64,000 bases of DNA. Origin: Rhabditoides inermis. Taxonomy: Eukaryota > Nematoda > Chromadorea > Rhabditida > Rhabditidae. Position numbers and translations under genes: made by a program. Below, in pieces: positions 21,697 through 32,595 of the stretch; positions within the stretch are counted from its first letter, which is position 1, and every line of letters starts with the position of its first letter. The DNA is taken from positions 276,501 to 340,500 of the forward strand of contig CAWZYM010000302.1 in the NCBI GenBank assembly GCA_963966185.1, read 5' to 3'. The notes beneath the pieces are model-generated. The model saw nothing but the letters and a program-made list of their open reading frames with translations, was not told the DNA's origin and searched no databases.

Positions 21697-24600
21697 ATGC
21701 TGAGTGCGGCGCGGCACGGTATAGCTAGGTGTCGGCCGTCGGTGAGTGCTGGGTACGGTATTCGAGGCTACAGTAGCCGGGAGAGGAGGGATGCGGATGT
21801 GCTGGTGATTGGAGGAGGCCACGCAGGATGCGAGGGCGCCGCTGCAGCAGCTAGATGCGGAGTCAGGTACGGTAGATGGATGGGAATATGGTAGATGGAT
21901 GTTGCAGATCGATTTTGCTCACACATCGAGCGGATACGATCGGTGAGATGAGCTGCAATCCCAGTTTCGGAGGTATTGGAAAGGGTGAGTGAAAAACGGA
22001 TGGTTTTGGCGATTGTAACAGTGAGATAAAATTAGTTGCTCGAACAACGAACATTATGTAATTGCGAGGCGAAGTTGGTGTTATTATTTTCAATAAAACC
22101 ATGGCAGGATTAATCTCATTTATGATATGCTTCTTCTGTCAATGTAACCAGAAGTTAGTGGAAAGACGTGAACAAAGTAATTGTAATTGTGATCTTTTAT
22201 GATTGCGATGTGATTGTGTATTGATTGCAGGCCACCTCATCCGTGAGGTAGACGCGCTGGATGGTCTGTGTGCGCGCATCTGCGACAAGTCAGCCATCAC
22301 CTATCAGGTCATTGTTTTTTCTTTACTGCCTATCCAAGAAACAAGTTGTTTTTGAGTCAATAACTTGGCACAAATTGAATCTACATTGAATCTATATTAA
22401 GTGTTATTATAGTGTCTCGACGAAACGTATTTCAACGTCAGCATGTTATTTAGTGAACTTTGACTAGCGGGGCGCGAGCGAGCTATTTGATTTTACATTT
22501 ACTGTGACTTGTAACTTAGATAAGTTTCTAGATATACCGATTCAAGCCATGGTATACATTCTCTTCTGAAAAGTACAAGCGTAAAGTACCTCTGTTTGGG
22601 TTTATCTCAGTTCAACAAAAGCACATGCATAAAACTATTGTTTCTATTCTAAACTATAAACACAAACCTGCTCTCTCAAACGATATGTAGAAACGTATAC
22701 TTTATCGATAATTTATCAATAAGGGCTATATAATATATTTCTTATTTCTTACGAAAGTATTGTGAGAATCAATAAACAGCTATAGAACTATCGTTTAGTT
22801 TACCATGATGTTTTTTTTAATGTAAACAAATACAAGAAAAACAAATTTTAGGTCTGTAAACAAATTTTCGATAGATGACTTGATGAACGGGTTGATAGAA
22901 TGTGAGTGATAGAATGTGTGTGTGCAATAGTATATTCATCTTGGCATTTGATTGTCAATGTATTTGTGATCGTTTTGAGAGAGCAGGTTTGTGTTTATAG
23001 TTTAGAATAGAAATAATAGTTTTATGCATGTGCTTTTGTTGAATTGAGATAAACCCAAACAGAGGTTATTTACGCTTGTACTTTTCAAAAGAGAATGAAT
23101 GTCCTTTTGTTGAATTTCGCAGATTTTTTTTTCAAATGTTAATGTATCAATGTATGTATCAATGTATCATGTATTAATGTTAATGTACTGACAGTTTCAC
23201 AGAAACTATCAGTATTTGTTCAAAGTAAATTAACAGATATAACAAACAACAACAATAACAACAACAATACAACGCGCGTGAACGACTACGCAAATCACAA
23301 ACAGTGTGCACATTATCGCGCTCTCCCGCACACATTCCGCATCACGAACCAATGAGCGCGCGGGGGCGGGGCTAGTGAGCGGGTCTTTCAGCGAATCAGC
23401 GACCAGCAGCATACCTGACAGAATTGAATTGATTTACTGCCGATATCAAGAATACAACAGAGATACCTGACAGACGTGCAGACCTAACCAGCGAACATAT
23501 TTTGTGTCTTAAACTATTGTTTCATATTTTGTTTTGGTTTATAGTTGTTCAACGGACGATTTAGAGACAATATCATGATATAACTCTGAAACATTTATTA
23601 TTTGAATGATTTACAAGCGATTCTGGCGGCCCTGCGGTCCGAGCGGCTCTGCGCGCCGCTGGATAAAACCCATACGATCGGCGCTTCGCGCCGATCCTAA
23701 TGTAGGCGAGTGCAGACTGAAGTTTGGGATGGGAAGAATGAGTAAGTTATGACGATCGCAGAATATAATATGACTGCACACACAACGTATTTTCATCATC
23801 TTATTCAAAAGATGTTTGGAAAGGTGATTGCCGAGTTATGATGATTCCAATAATGTAGCATATACAACAAATGATTTGCAGGCCCTGAACCGGGCGCAGG
23901 GTCCGGCGGTGCTGGGACTGCGAGCACAGATCGACAGAGGGCTCTACAAGACACACATGCAGGCCGTGCGTTGATGCCTCACTTCTCACCTTTCACTCCT
24001 TCGTAGCATCCTCTCCCACCTCTCTCTGGATTTCGACTTGGTTATGCATGCCCTACTGAATGATTGACTGTTCAGGAGCTCGCATCGACACCGAACCTGG
24101 ACATAGTGGAGGGCGCAGTGGAAGAGCTGCTGATCGGAGAGGGGCAGGGAGGACAGGCAGAGGTAGGATCCCGCCACGTGGAAGAAAGTGACAGTACTGC
24201 TCTCAAAGGGTGTATCCGGGCAATAGTTGTTTATGCAATAATTTTTGCTTTAAAAATGCCTTACATAATGGCTAAAAACAACTACTAGATGAAAATTTGT
24301 TGGAAATGACTTATTGCCGAAAATACAGGTTTAGTCCAAATTGGAGTAAGGCTATAACTCGCTAAAAATGAAGTTTTCAAAAATCGGTCAACGCAGTTCC
24401 GGGGAACTCTCAAAAGCATTCCAATAACCCATTGAACACATTTTGATATCTCTTGAAATAACAGAGATATTGCGACTTGAAAGACGTCCCAGGGACTTCG
24501 TGGCGGGACCATATTTTATTGCCCGTAGTCATCCTTTAACTGGTCAGAGAATCGTATGAGGCAATTTCATGATTGGCCGTTTATCATTTATGTTCTCAAA

Positions 24601-27600
24601 GAATATCTCACAGCGAAAATGTAATCTACAAGATTTTCCAATATGTATTTCTATATATGTGTATACTCTGCGCCAGAGCGAAAGTTTTCGATCTACCTCG
24701 CTTGCAGTTCGAAATACGGTACCATAACCGTCTGTCTCTCTTGTTTTGCGCGCTATTGCCGAGAGCTGACTCTCCGTCTTCCTCTGATCTACCCCACCGC
24801 GCGCAATTTATTGCGAGCATAGAACTATATGTCAGGTTCGCGGAGTGCGTCTGTCGGACGGCCGCACTATCTCTGCGCACACGATTCTCATATCGACTGG
24901 GACGTTTCTCGGCGGAGAGATCTTTCTGGGGATGGAGAGGTGGCCGGCTGGCAGGATCGGAGAGAAGGTGGGGAGGAAGGGGCGTGATCCATAGCCAGTG
25001 TCATTCCAGTCTGCTCTGGGTCTGTCTGCTTCGTTCGCCAAGATTGGCTTCCAGCTGGGTCGACTGAGGACGGGAACTCCGCCTAGACTGCACAAGGTGA
25101 CAAGGGACGTGTTTCGGTATAGTGTGTTCGGGAGTGATGTCCAGCCGTAATTGACAAGTAGTTTGAAAGATTCATGTTAATGTAATCTATGAATGGTCGT
25201 TCCAGAAGATATGTGCATTCCGCTGTGTCTAACATTTTCACTCTGTTTACAGTGTGGTCCATTCCAGGACACGATCGACTTCTCCAAGCTGCAGCTGAAC
25301 CCTCCGGATGAGAAGCCGATCCCGTTCTCGTTCATGACAGACGAGGTGTGGATACCTCCCAGTCAACAGGTCGGTCGCCAGTCGCATCACATCATTACAC
25401 ATTACACATTTCATAAGCGCCTCTCACTCATTTGTTCACATTTTTTTGATTAGTTGATTACTTCACTACTAACACAGTTTAGTCGATATTTTATTAGTTA
25501 TTACATAGCAATGAAGTCAGTTTTGAGGTTCGTATTAGTTTCCCGCAGATTTGTTGTGAGCTTGAATCAACTATAATAGTATGGATAAGCCTGGAATCAA
25601 TAAGTCTGTCCACCTTTTTGATCTCCTCTGACATTCCTTCGTCCATCATTACTTTCGAAGTGTGCGGAGGAGACTTGTCGTATCTAAAATGAGAATCTCA
25701 TGTTTTTTTGCGCACTATCAAACTAACAACAGAAGGATTCGGATTGTAACCATATCGGCTTGTGCGGCTGTGAATATGACGTCTTTGTACTGCTTCAGAT
25801 CGTCGTTGACAATCACTAAAAGGCCGCCGATGGATTTTACTGAAATGAAGTGACGCAACCTTCACAAATGGCGACTGCGTAAGCTGCGCGGCTGGGGAGA
25901 GGCGGCTTGCCCTTGCAGCAAGCGCCATCACAACACTCGGCGATGTCGGTGGAAGGAGCGCCCGTGTTGCCCTGCGTGGTCTTTGTGCGGAGCGAGTGGC
26001 TGAAACAGAATGGAACCATACTTCACTCCACTAGTCGTCTTACCAGCAACTCTCTCCGAACTTGTTGGTGAGATAGATACCCGCTCCGTGGACGGCACCG
26101 GATTGTTGGAACTGGAAAGCAAAAGGTCTTGCCACTTGTCATCTTTCCCCCACCTTCGTGTTGGAATGAACCTGCAGTCCGGAACGCAAGATCGAGTGCC
26201 AATTGCGAATTGGGGATCCACTTAAAAGAACAGAGGCGTATATCAGAACTGTGTGGTAATGAAATTTTCAAATTCGCACGAAATCACCACGCACCGAGGT
26301 GCATGTATGTTTCAGGCACAAAGTCGAAAATAATGCGCCACTGTTCTGTTAACACATACACAATTACAGATAGTGGTCAAATCATAACTTACTGAAATAA
26401 GAATCGCGTTTGGTGCTTAGACTTGAGCGCATCGAATCTGTGCTGATGACATGATGTATCCGTGACCACGAAACTAAACATAACTAATGACACTTGATAT
26501 ATTTAATGATACTGTGAATGTGAAACTTTCACCGACATGCTACTTGCGTTGAGAGTTGAGAGCGACGCAGAAGCTACTGTCGTAATTCGAGCTGGCAAAG
26601 ATGCGACCATCCTATGAATTATTGTATATTGTAAAAACTTGGTGTTACCATTCGATCATTCCTGCAGCCCTCGGTCTGTTCTTTTTGAATTTCCCGTAGA
26701 CGGACTCAGATGCTAGTATCTCGCGAGCGCATGGAAACGATGCTGAATTAAAATCAAACGTCCATGGTTTGCATATAACAAAATAATTTACCAATAAAAG
26801 TACAGACTTTCTCTTTCTCCGTCCACTTTTCAGCATTTTCACCGCACGCGATGTCTAAAGAACGATTTAACAACTATTATGAATGATTCATTATTTCTGT
26901 CTCACACTTGTCTCTCAACGTGTTTATGCGCCGGCCATTCGTTGGTTCGAAAAATGCATCGAAGATAGTGTTGCTCTTTCTGAAATGATAATGTTACTTC
27001 GATTAAAATACAGGTATATATTAGACAATTTACACACTTGACACTGGGCATAGGGTTGAATCGCATTGATAGAGTTCTCTCGGTTGTGTCAATGTCAGGT
27101 TCATTGGCCCGAGATAACAATACGATGAGTAGTTCCAAGACTTCCGGAGATGTGTTCGGAAAGGCTTCAAGCAGGTTGTCATCGTCGCACATGATCGAGT
27201 ATCTGTCATCGACCAAATCATCACAAACGTCTTGTAACTGAAGCTCACTCGGTCGCTTTCTCCATGTGATTGGATACCTGTCGAAGAAGATGGTAGAATA
27301 CGGATCCGTGCTCGGAAGGGTTCATCAGCTTTTCATTTCCTTTACCCAGAGCGAACACGTCTTGAAATTCGCGGCGAAAGTACTACAATAAATAGTTGTT
27401 TTCATAATAGAGTTATAGTTTGATTATGATCTTTCTCGACTCACCAAGGCGATCTGTCTCATACAATTGTACTCCTTTTCATTTGCACCGGGACAAAGAT
27501 ATCGAATAGTAGGTGTTTTTTTCGGATCTGTAATAAAAAAATATACATAAAGACGTACTAGGTATGGTTTTAAATGGGTTATCTGACCTATCGCACGAAA

Positions 27601-30600
27601 CAGCTTCTTGTTTATCCGTGTGACTCGAATCTCGAAATGGCCAATAGACTCGCGCAGACCCCATTTCTCGCGTAGTGCCGCCTCAAATGGAGATTCGGAT
27701 AATGAACACGATTGTATGTATATACTCACTGGAAACAGACTGGTCTTGAAGCGGAGTACGACATGGCACGTGGAGTATATTTCTTTTAATCCGAAAGCTT
27801 CTATAACTGGTAGTTGGGACGGGAGAGCAAGCTTGTCAACCAATTTGCGCGAGCTTCGAGAGCTCCCGTCTGTCGAGAGAGCCAAGTCTTGTAGGAGGTA
27901 GGGATGGGCTGTTAAGTTGCCCATCGATGAAACACGCAAAGATGTGACTGTCAAAACGCTCAAGATCGAATAACAGTTGTTCGACACAATTCGAGCATCT
28001 CGCTTATCTCTTTTTAACAGGATCCTGACTTTATCTCTTCCCAGCATGCTGCTGATAACTGACTGTTGTGAAATCTTGATAGTCTCTTCCTATGAATCAT
28101 TTTATGAGTAATTTCATAAAAGTTTGTAGTGTGAGACGGGGTTGGGGCTGATATGGGGTTAGATGCTTATGGGGTAATTTTTGAAGAGAGAAAGATAAAA
28201 CGCGCTGCGTACATCGGATACTTGGATTGATTGGATGTGCAGGAAGTTGTGCGAAACACGATTGATCTACACAGCCATTAATGATAAGACAGAGATTGGC
28301 GGTTATGGTGAAGGTGGTGTTTCAGCTGCCTACGTACCTGTGTCAGACGAACGATCGGGTGACGGCAGTGGTGGAGGCGAATCTGGGCCAAAACGAGCAT
28401 GTCGCCAGCGAGACGACCGGACCGAGGTGGGAAGAGCACGGACCGGCCGTAGTGTCACTCATTTGCTCATTGACCGGTGAACCCACCCCGCTGCGCATCA
28501 GTTTCATGGGAGACGCGTTGTGTGTGCGTCGTGCGTGTGCGTTCGTTCAGTTTCACTCAAATCAGTTAACGCGCTCCGGGCTGTGAAGAGGCAGGTACAG
28601 GTGGTGGGTGGAGGAGGAGCACAGATAGAGGCAGGCCCCACATACACTCCACCACACACTTTTCCACCTTTCCACCTTTCCACTGCCAAACTCCAATACA
28701 TGGCGTATGACATCATAGTAGATAGTGGCTCTTGAATGGTTGAAAGTTTTTGGAAAGACGCCTGTGGATTGTCGAGTGGATGGTGTATTTGCTATTTCTG
28801 AGTTTTTTGCACCTGAGTATGTGACATGTGATATCTGCAGGTACTGTCCGTCGATCGAATCCAAGGTGATTCGCTTCCGCCATCTACACCACAGGGTTCG
28901 TCATGTTTTGAAGATAGTAGAACATACAGTGGCGGCCAAAAAGGTATTATCTTTTAGTTTTTGCTCTCTAAAACTATTCAAATGAAAGATAGAGCTCTCT
29001 TCTTTTGCACATTTGAATAGTTTTAGAGAGCAAAAACCAAAAGGAAATATATTTTTGGCCGCCACTGTACGTGTACTATGTTTTGTTTTTTTAAGCTGGA
29101 ACTGGTTGATGGGTGTGTTGTAGATGTTCTTGGAGCACGAGGGTCTCGACTCGCCCCTCATCTACCCCCAGGGAATGAGCATGACATTCAAACCGGAGGT
29201 GGGTACGTGCTGGGAAGTGGTTAGGTCACGCTTCGTTGTCGTATTGTTATTAAACATCGCGGTTTGTTTAAAGTGTCATTCCGATTTTTAGTTGACGATC
29301 ATGTGATTTTCAGGTGCAAGTGGAGGTGATGCGGTGTATGCCGGGCCTCGAGAAGGTCGAAGTCACTCAGCCAGGCTACGGGGTGAGATTCATTTTGTTA
29401 CGTGTCGAAATCGGAGTCATACAATATTGAACTGTGTAACTGTAACTGTGATGAAAATGAATAATGGCTCGTGTTCAACGGCAGATTTGAGGTGCAATAC
29501 GACTTCGTTGACCCGAAGCAGCTGCTGCCTAGTCTGGAGACGAAGAGAGTGCGGGGGCTGTTCCTGGCGGGACAGATCAACGGGACCACCGGGTACGAGG
29601 AGGCGGCGGCACAGGGTCAGAGAAAAAAAGAACTATAAAAAATTGAATCCACTCTGCAATCACATTTGTCTTTTTGTTTTTGCAATTGCACCCTCTATAC
29701 CCAAATTAGACGTCTAATTCAAATTAGACGTCTAATTTGGAATAAGGCCGAACAGTTTGAAATATGACAGCCTTAATCGATTCTAGATGCAATATAAAAC
29801 TCACTAGAGTCACGAAAATACTGTAACTATTGGCTCACAGACACTGCGCTCAATACAGTTCGAAGCGGACCATGAGAGAAGGAAATGGGATCATTCTAGA
29901 GGACCTGGGAGTCAATCAAATACAACCGCAACGCAACTATAAAATTGAATCCTTTCTGCAATCACATCTGTCTTATTGTTTTTGCAATTGCACCCTCTAT
30001 ACCCAAATTAGACGTAAAAGACAGAAAAGAGAAGGATACTGTGTGTTGAGGTGTGATGGCTGGCATCAACGCGGCGGCTCGCGCCAAGAGGGAGCAGCCA
30101 CTCGTGCTGAACAGGACCGAGGGTGGGTGTGTGTGTTCTTATTTGTTCTTTGTTCATGATGTTTCTGATGTGAAACAATCATGCGACGGAGAATACGTTT
30201 CACCACCATTTCGTATAGGGATAGGGAGATGTGTGATGGCTAATCCGTCAGGAGCTTTTATACAACATTTAATTCCTTTCCGTGTTGCAGCGTACATCGG
30301 TGTGTTGATCGATGATCTGACGTCACTGGGCACGAATGAGCCATACCGAATGTTCACGAGCAGGGCAGAGTGCAGACTGCATCTTAGGTGAGGTGCCGTG
30401 TCTCTCCACTCTGCCTCTGTTCGCTTGCTAGTGATGTTACTATGGAAGTGTAGTAACGTAGTTGAATAATCAAACTACTGCCTACAATATTAGTAGTCAC
30501 CATTTGCTGTGTGATTCGTGTGGTTGGTGCGTTGAATGTAGAGTGTACCGTACCCTGTTTGCAGGCCGGACAACGCGGACATTCGTCTGACGGAGAAGGG

Positions 30601-32322
30601 TCGAGCTGCGGGGGCTGTGGGAGAGGAGAGGTGGAAGCGGTTCGAACAAGTCAAGGTCGCATGCATTCCTTTTCGTGGTTATCGAGAGATACTAGAACTA
30701 GATGATAAAGTCTCACCAATTGTTATAATTGTTTGAAGCGGATCTTACATGTTGCAGTCGTCTCTGTCGAGTGTGCAGACTGTTCTGTCCGCCGACTCGC
30801 GATCACTGCACGCATGGAAGAGGGCTGTCAAGGGACTGGAGACGAAGAAGACTGGAGGTGGAAGAGAGAGGAGAGAGAGAGAGAAAGAGAAAGAGAGAGA
30901 GAGAGGGACCAGGCACTGAGAGAGAAGCATACATGTTTATATTAGTAATTAGTAGTCGAGACGAATCGTTCAATTCACATTAAACCATGAGTTATATTGA
31001 GTGAACCCCTTTCAGTCATGTCCGGCTTGGATCTGCTGCACCGCCACGGAGTGTCTCTCGAACAGCTGGCAGAGGCCATTCCACAGGTGGGGAGGGGGGA
31101 TGCTATCCAGTCCGAGCATAGTAATGCAGGCAGACACAGACAACAACGTCCTGTCTCAACTGACAGCCATATTGCACTGCCATGAATTTTTGGATAGTGT
31201 GTTGTTATAGTTGTGTGCAATGATGTTGCCACGATAGTTTTCTTGCAGCTCGCTCCGTTTGTTTCCGATTCTTGCCTGGAGGAGCGTCTCCGGATCGAGG
31301 GCAGCTATGCCGCCATGCATGAAAGGATGAAGATCAAGGTAGGATGCGAAACTGTCAAGCATACCATGCAACGTATTTGAAAAGTGGCTATGCTTCGACG
31401 ACGTTGCACGCTGCCTTGATAGTTTTTCTATCGTGAAGCGTTGAGGTTGAATATTAGTGTTGGGCAGGATTAATCCAAATTTGGATTAATCGTGGATTAA
31501 TCGGATTAATCCGAATCTTAATCCAAAATCTTAGAAATTTCGGATTTCAGATTAATCCGAAATCCAAAATCCAGTTTTTTGGGGATTTGGATTAATCCAA
31601 AATCCAAAATCCAGAAATCCGGGTTTTGGATTTTGGATTAATCTACTCGTTTACAAATTGTTAAAATAATGTTGTTTTAAATGATGAAATTTCACTTTAT
31701 TTGAGCTTTTAATCTATAACGGCGCCTTTGTAACTTTACAGAAACATCAAAAACACCAAATTATACTATTAGTAAGGCATAAAGATGCCAAAAAGACAAT
31801 GTAAAACTTGGATTAATCCAAAATCCAAAGTTTGGATTAATCTGAAAACCAAAATCCAAAAATTTTGGATTTTGGGTTAATCCAAAACCCGAAATCCACA
31901 ATTTTGGATTACGGATTAATCCAAAATCCAAAACCCTGAATATCTGGGATTTTGATTAATCCAAAATCCAAAATCCAACTCGGATTAGGATTTTGCCCAA
32001 CACTATTGAATATGTGACGGAATTGTAGTATGTGATTTGAGACGGCTGAGCTGGAGCGTGAGTCTCTGACGTCGATCCCCGAGGACATGGACTACTCCCG
32101 CCTGCAGGGCATGAGTCTAGAGTGCATGGAGAAACTCGACCGCGCCCGGCCCCTCAACCTCGCCGCCGCCACCAGGTAAGCATTGCGTCTCAACATTTTG
32201 TTTTATTCATTTCACATTTCACATTTTCCGTTTGCAGGATTCCTGGAGTGACTCCGGAGGCGATTTCAGTGTTGCTGCGCCACCTCAAGAGACCGAGTGT
32301 GTTTGGAAGAGGGGGAGAGTAG
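21697..32322 (+). CDS. MTO1: Mitochondrial tRNA uridine-modification enzyme MTO1 (MnmG/GidA family)
   Basis: With a GTPBP3/MSS1 partner it makes the 5-(taurino- or carboxy)methylaminomethyl group on wobble U34 of mitochondrial tRNAs; FAD enzyme, mitochondrial. An Arg/Ser-rich presequence precedes [13 protein letters not shown] (FAD Rossmann motif). Family signatures follow: [11 protein letters not shown] (about 21955), [17 protein letters not shown] (23890), [11 protein letters not shown] (25050), [12 protein letters not shown] (28841), [19 protein letters not shown] (29560), GINAAARAK (30060) and [21 protein letters not shown] (30330-30590). The C-terminal helical domain ends with [18 protein letters not shown]. 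Introns are unusually loaded: a foldback MITE (22557-23097), a PARP-like gene on the other strand (25718-27924), a Tc1-like MITE (28927-29067) and a hAT-like MITE (31455-32005). Confidence 0.95.
22557..23097. mobile_element. Foldback MITE, three-copy family, copy 1
   Basis: Inverted arms of about 120 bp (22557-22680 and about 22978-23097) share the core CAACAAAAGCACATGCATAA and ACACAAACCTGC with the elements at 59872 and 62275. The outer end reads CATTCTCTT-TGAAAAGTACA. The spacer is AT-rich and non-coding. It lies in an MTO1 intron. Confidence 0.82.
23624..23704. repeat. GC-rich patch with a perfect hairpin
   Basis: An abrupt GC-rich island in an AT-rich intron contains the perfect stem-loop GATCGGCGC-TTC-GCGCCGATC (about 23676-23696), followed at once by CTAAT. 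A hairpin next to CTRR-T recalls a Helitron 3' end, but the usual spacing of several bases is missing. Origin unresolved. Confidence 0.4.
24205..24538. repeat. Candidate 334-bp MITE with imperfect inverted ends
   Basis: The ends AAAGGGTGTATCCGGGCAAT and (inverted) AAAGGATGACTACGGGCAAT match at 16 of 20 positions by eye. The interior is AT-rich and non-coding. No convincing target duplication is visible. It lies in an MTO1 intron. Confidence 0.5.
25718..27924 (-). CDS. PARP6/8-like mono-ADP-ribosyltransferase, copy A, nested in MTO1 intron
   Basis: Start chosen at 27924 ([11 protein letters not shown]), matching the position in copy C; an in-frame Met lies upstream at 28047. Conserved blocks run through LFP (about 27740), [40 protein letters not shown] (about 27350), [16 protein letters not shown] (about 27110) and [10 protein letters not shown] (about 26660). 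The last resembles the segment just before the catalytic domain in human PARP6/8. The ART domain has [20 protein letters not shown] (about 26190), [19 protein letters not shown], then [11 protein letters not shown], and ends [11 protein letters not shown] and stop. The triad reads His-Tyr-Ile rather than His-Tyr-Glu, as expected for mono-ADP-ribosylating members. It sits wholly inside one MTO1 intron on the opposite strand. Target and role unknown. Confidence 0.78.
28927..29067. mobile_element. Tc1/mariner-type palindromic MITE
   Basis: A 141-bp near-perfect palindrome has tips CAGTGGCGGCCAAAAA, inverted at the other end, and TA on both sides (28925-28926, 29068-29069). TA target duplication and CAGTG-type ends are typical of Tc1/mariner elements. 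It lies in an MTO1 intron. Confidence 0.88.
29631..30014. repeat. Two 80-bp direct repeats around a 220-bp spacer
   Basis: Positions 29631-29712 and 29935-30014 are near-identical (shared TTTTTGCAATTGCACCCTCT and CCCAAATTAGACG). The first copy is followed by a tandem palindrome built of AAATTAGACGTCTAATT. It lies in an MTO1 intron; either an LTR-like remnant or a local duplication. Confidence 0.7.
31455..32005. mobile_element. hAT-like MITE built of GGATTAATCC palindromes
   Basis: A 551-bp element begins TAGTGTTGGGCAGGATTAAT and ends with CCCAACACTA, flanked by a perfect 8-bp duplication TTGAATAT (31447-31454 and 32006-32013). The tips are the same as in the element at 5499, but the internal repeat is TTGGATTAATCC instead of CGATTAATCG. 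It is non-coding and lies in an MTO1 intron close to the last exons. Confidence 0.88.
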
Positions 32323-32595
32323 GGTCTAGGGTGGTGGGTGGACAATAGAAGGAAGAGAGAAGAGAGTGGAGCTGTTGTTTAGTTAAAGTTGTGACGGAAA
32401 TTCGACTGTCTTGTTTGAAACGGCTGAATGCAACTGTTGTTTAGTGATCTAGTTAGTGAATTGTTATGTAGTTGTGTACATAGTTGTTGTTGTGAGGAGG
32501 CTTGGAAAGAAGTAAAGATTTATGATTTGAGATTTTTTGGTGAGTCTTTGGTTCGTTGTTATTCCACAAAGTACGTTGATACGGTTTTTTTAAAC
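32323..32595. other. Gap between convergent MTO1 and PARP-like copy B
   Basis: Holds the 3' sequence of both convergent genes. No other feature is seen. Confidence 0.5.

Noticed and set aside
24573..25067. Long plus frame of 164 codons overlapping MTO1 exons
   Set aside because: It is out of frame with the conserved MTO1 peptides ([22 protein letters not shown]) that splice correctly here.
25900..28050. First impression that the minus-strand family was Argonaute-like
   Set aside because: Correct splicing gives [12 protein letters not shown] and GIYLTN, the ADP-ribosyltransferase signature, and a PARP6/8-like pre-catalytic segment.
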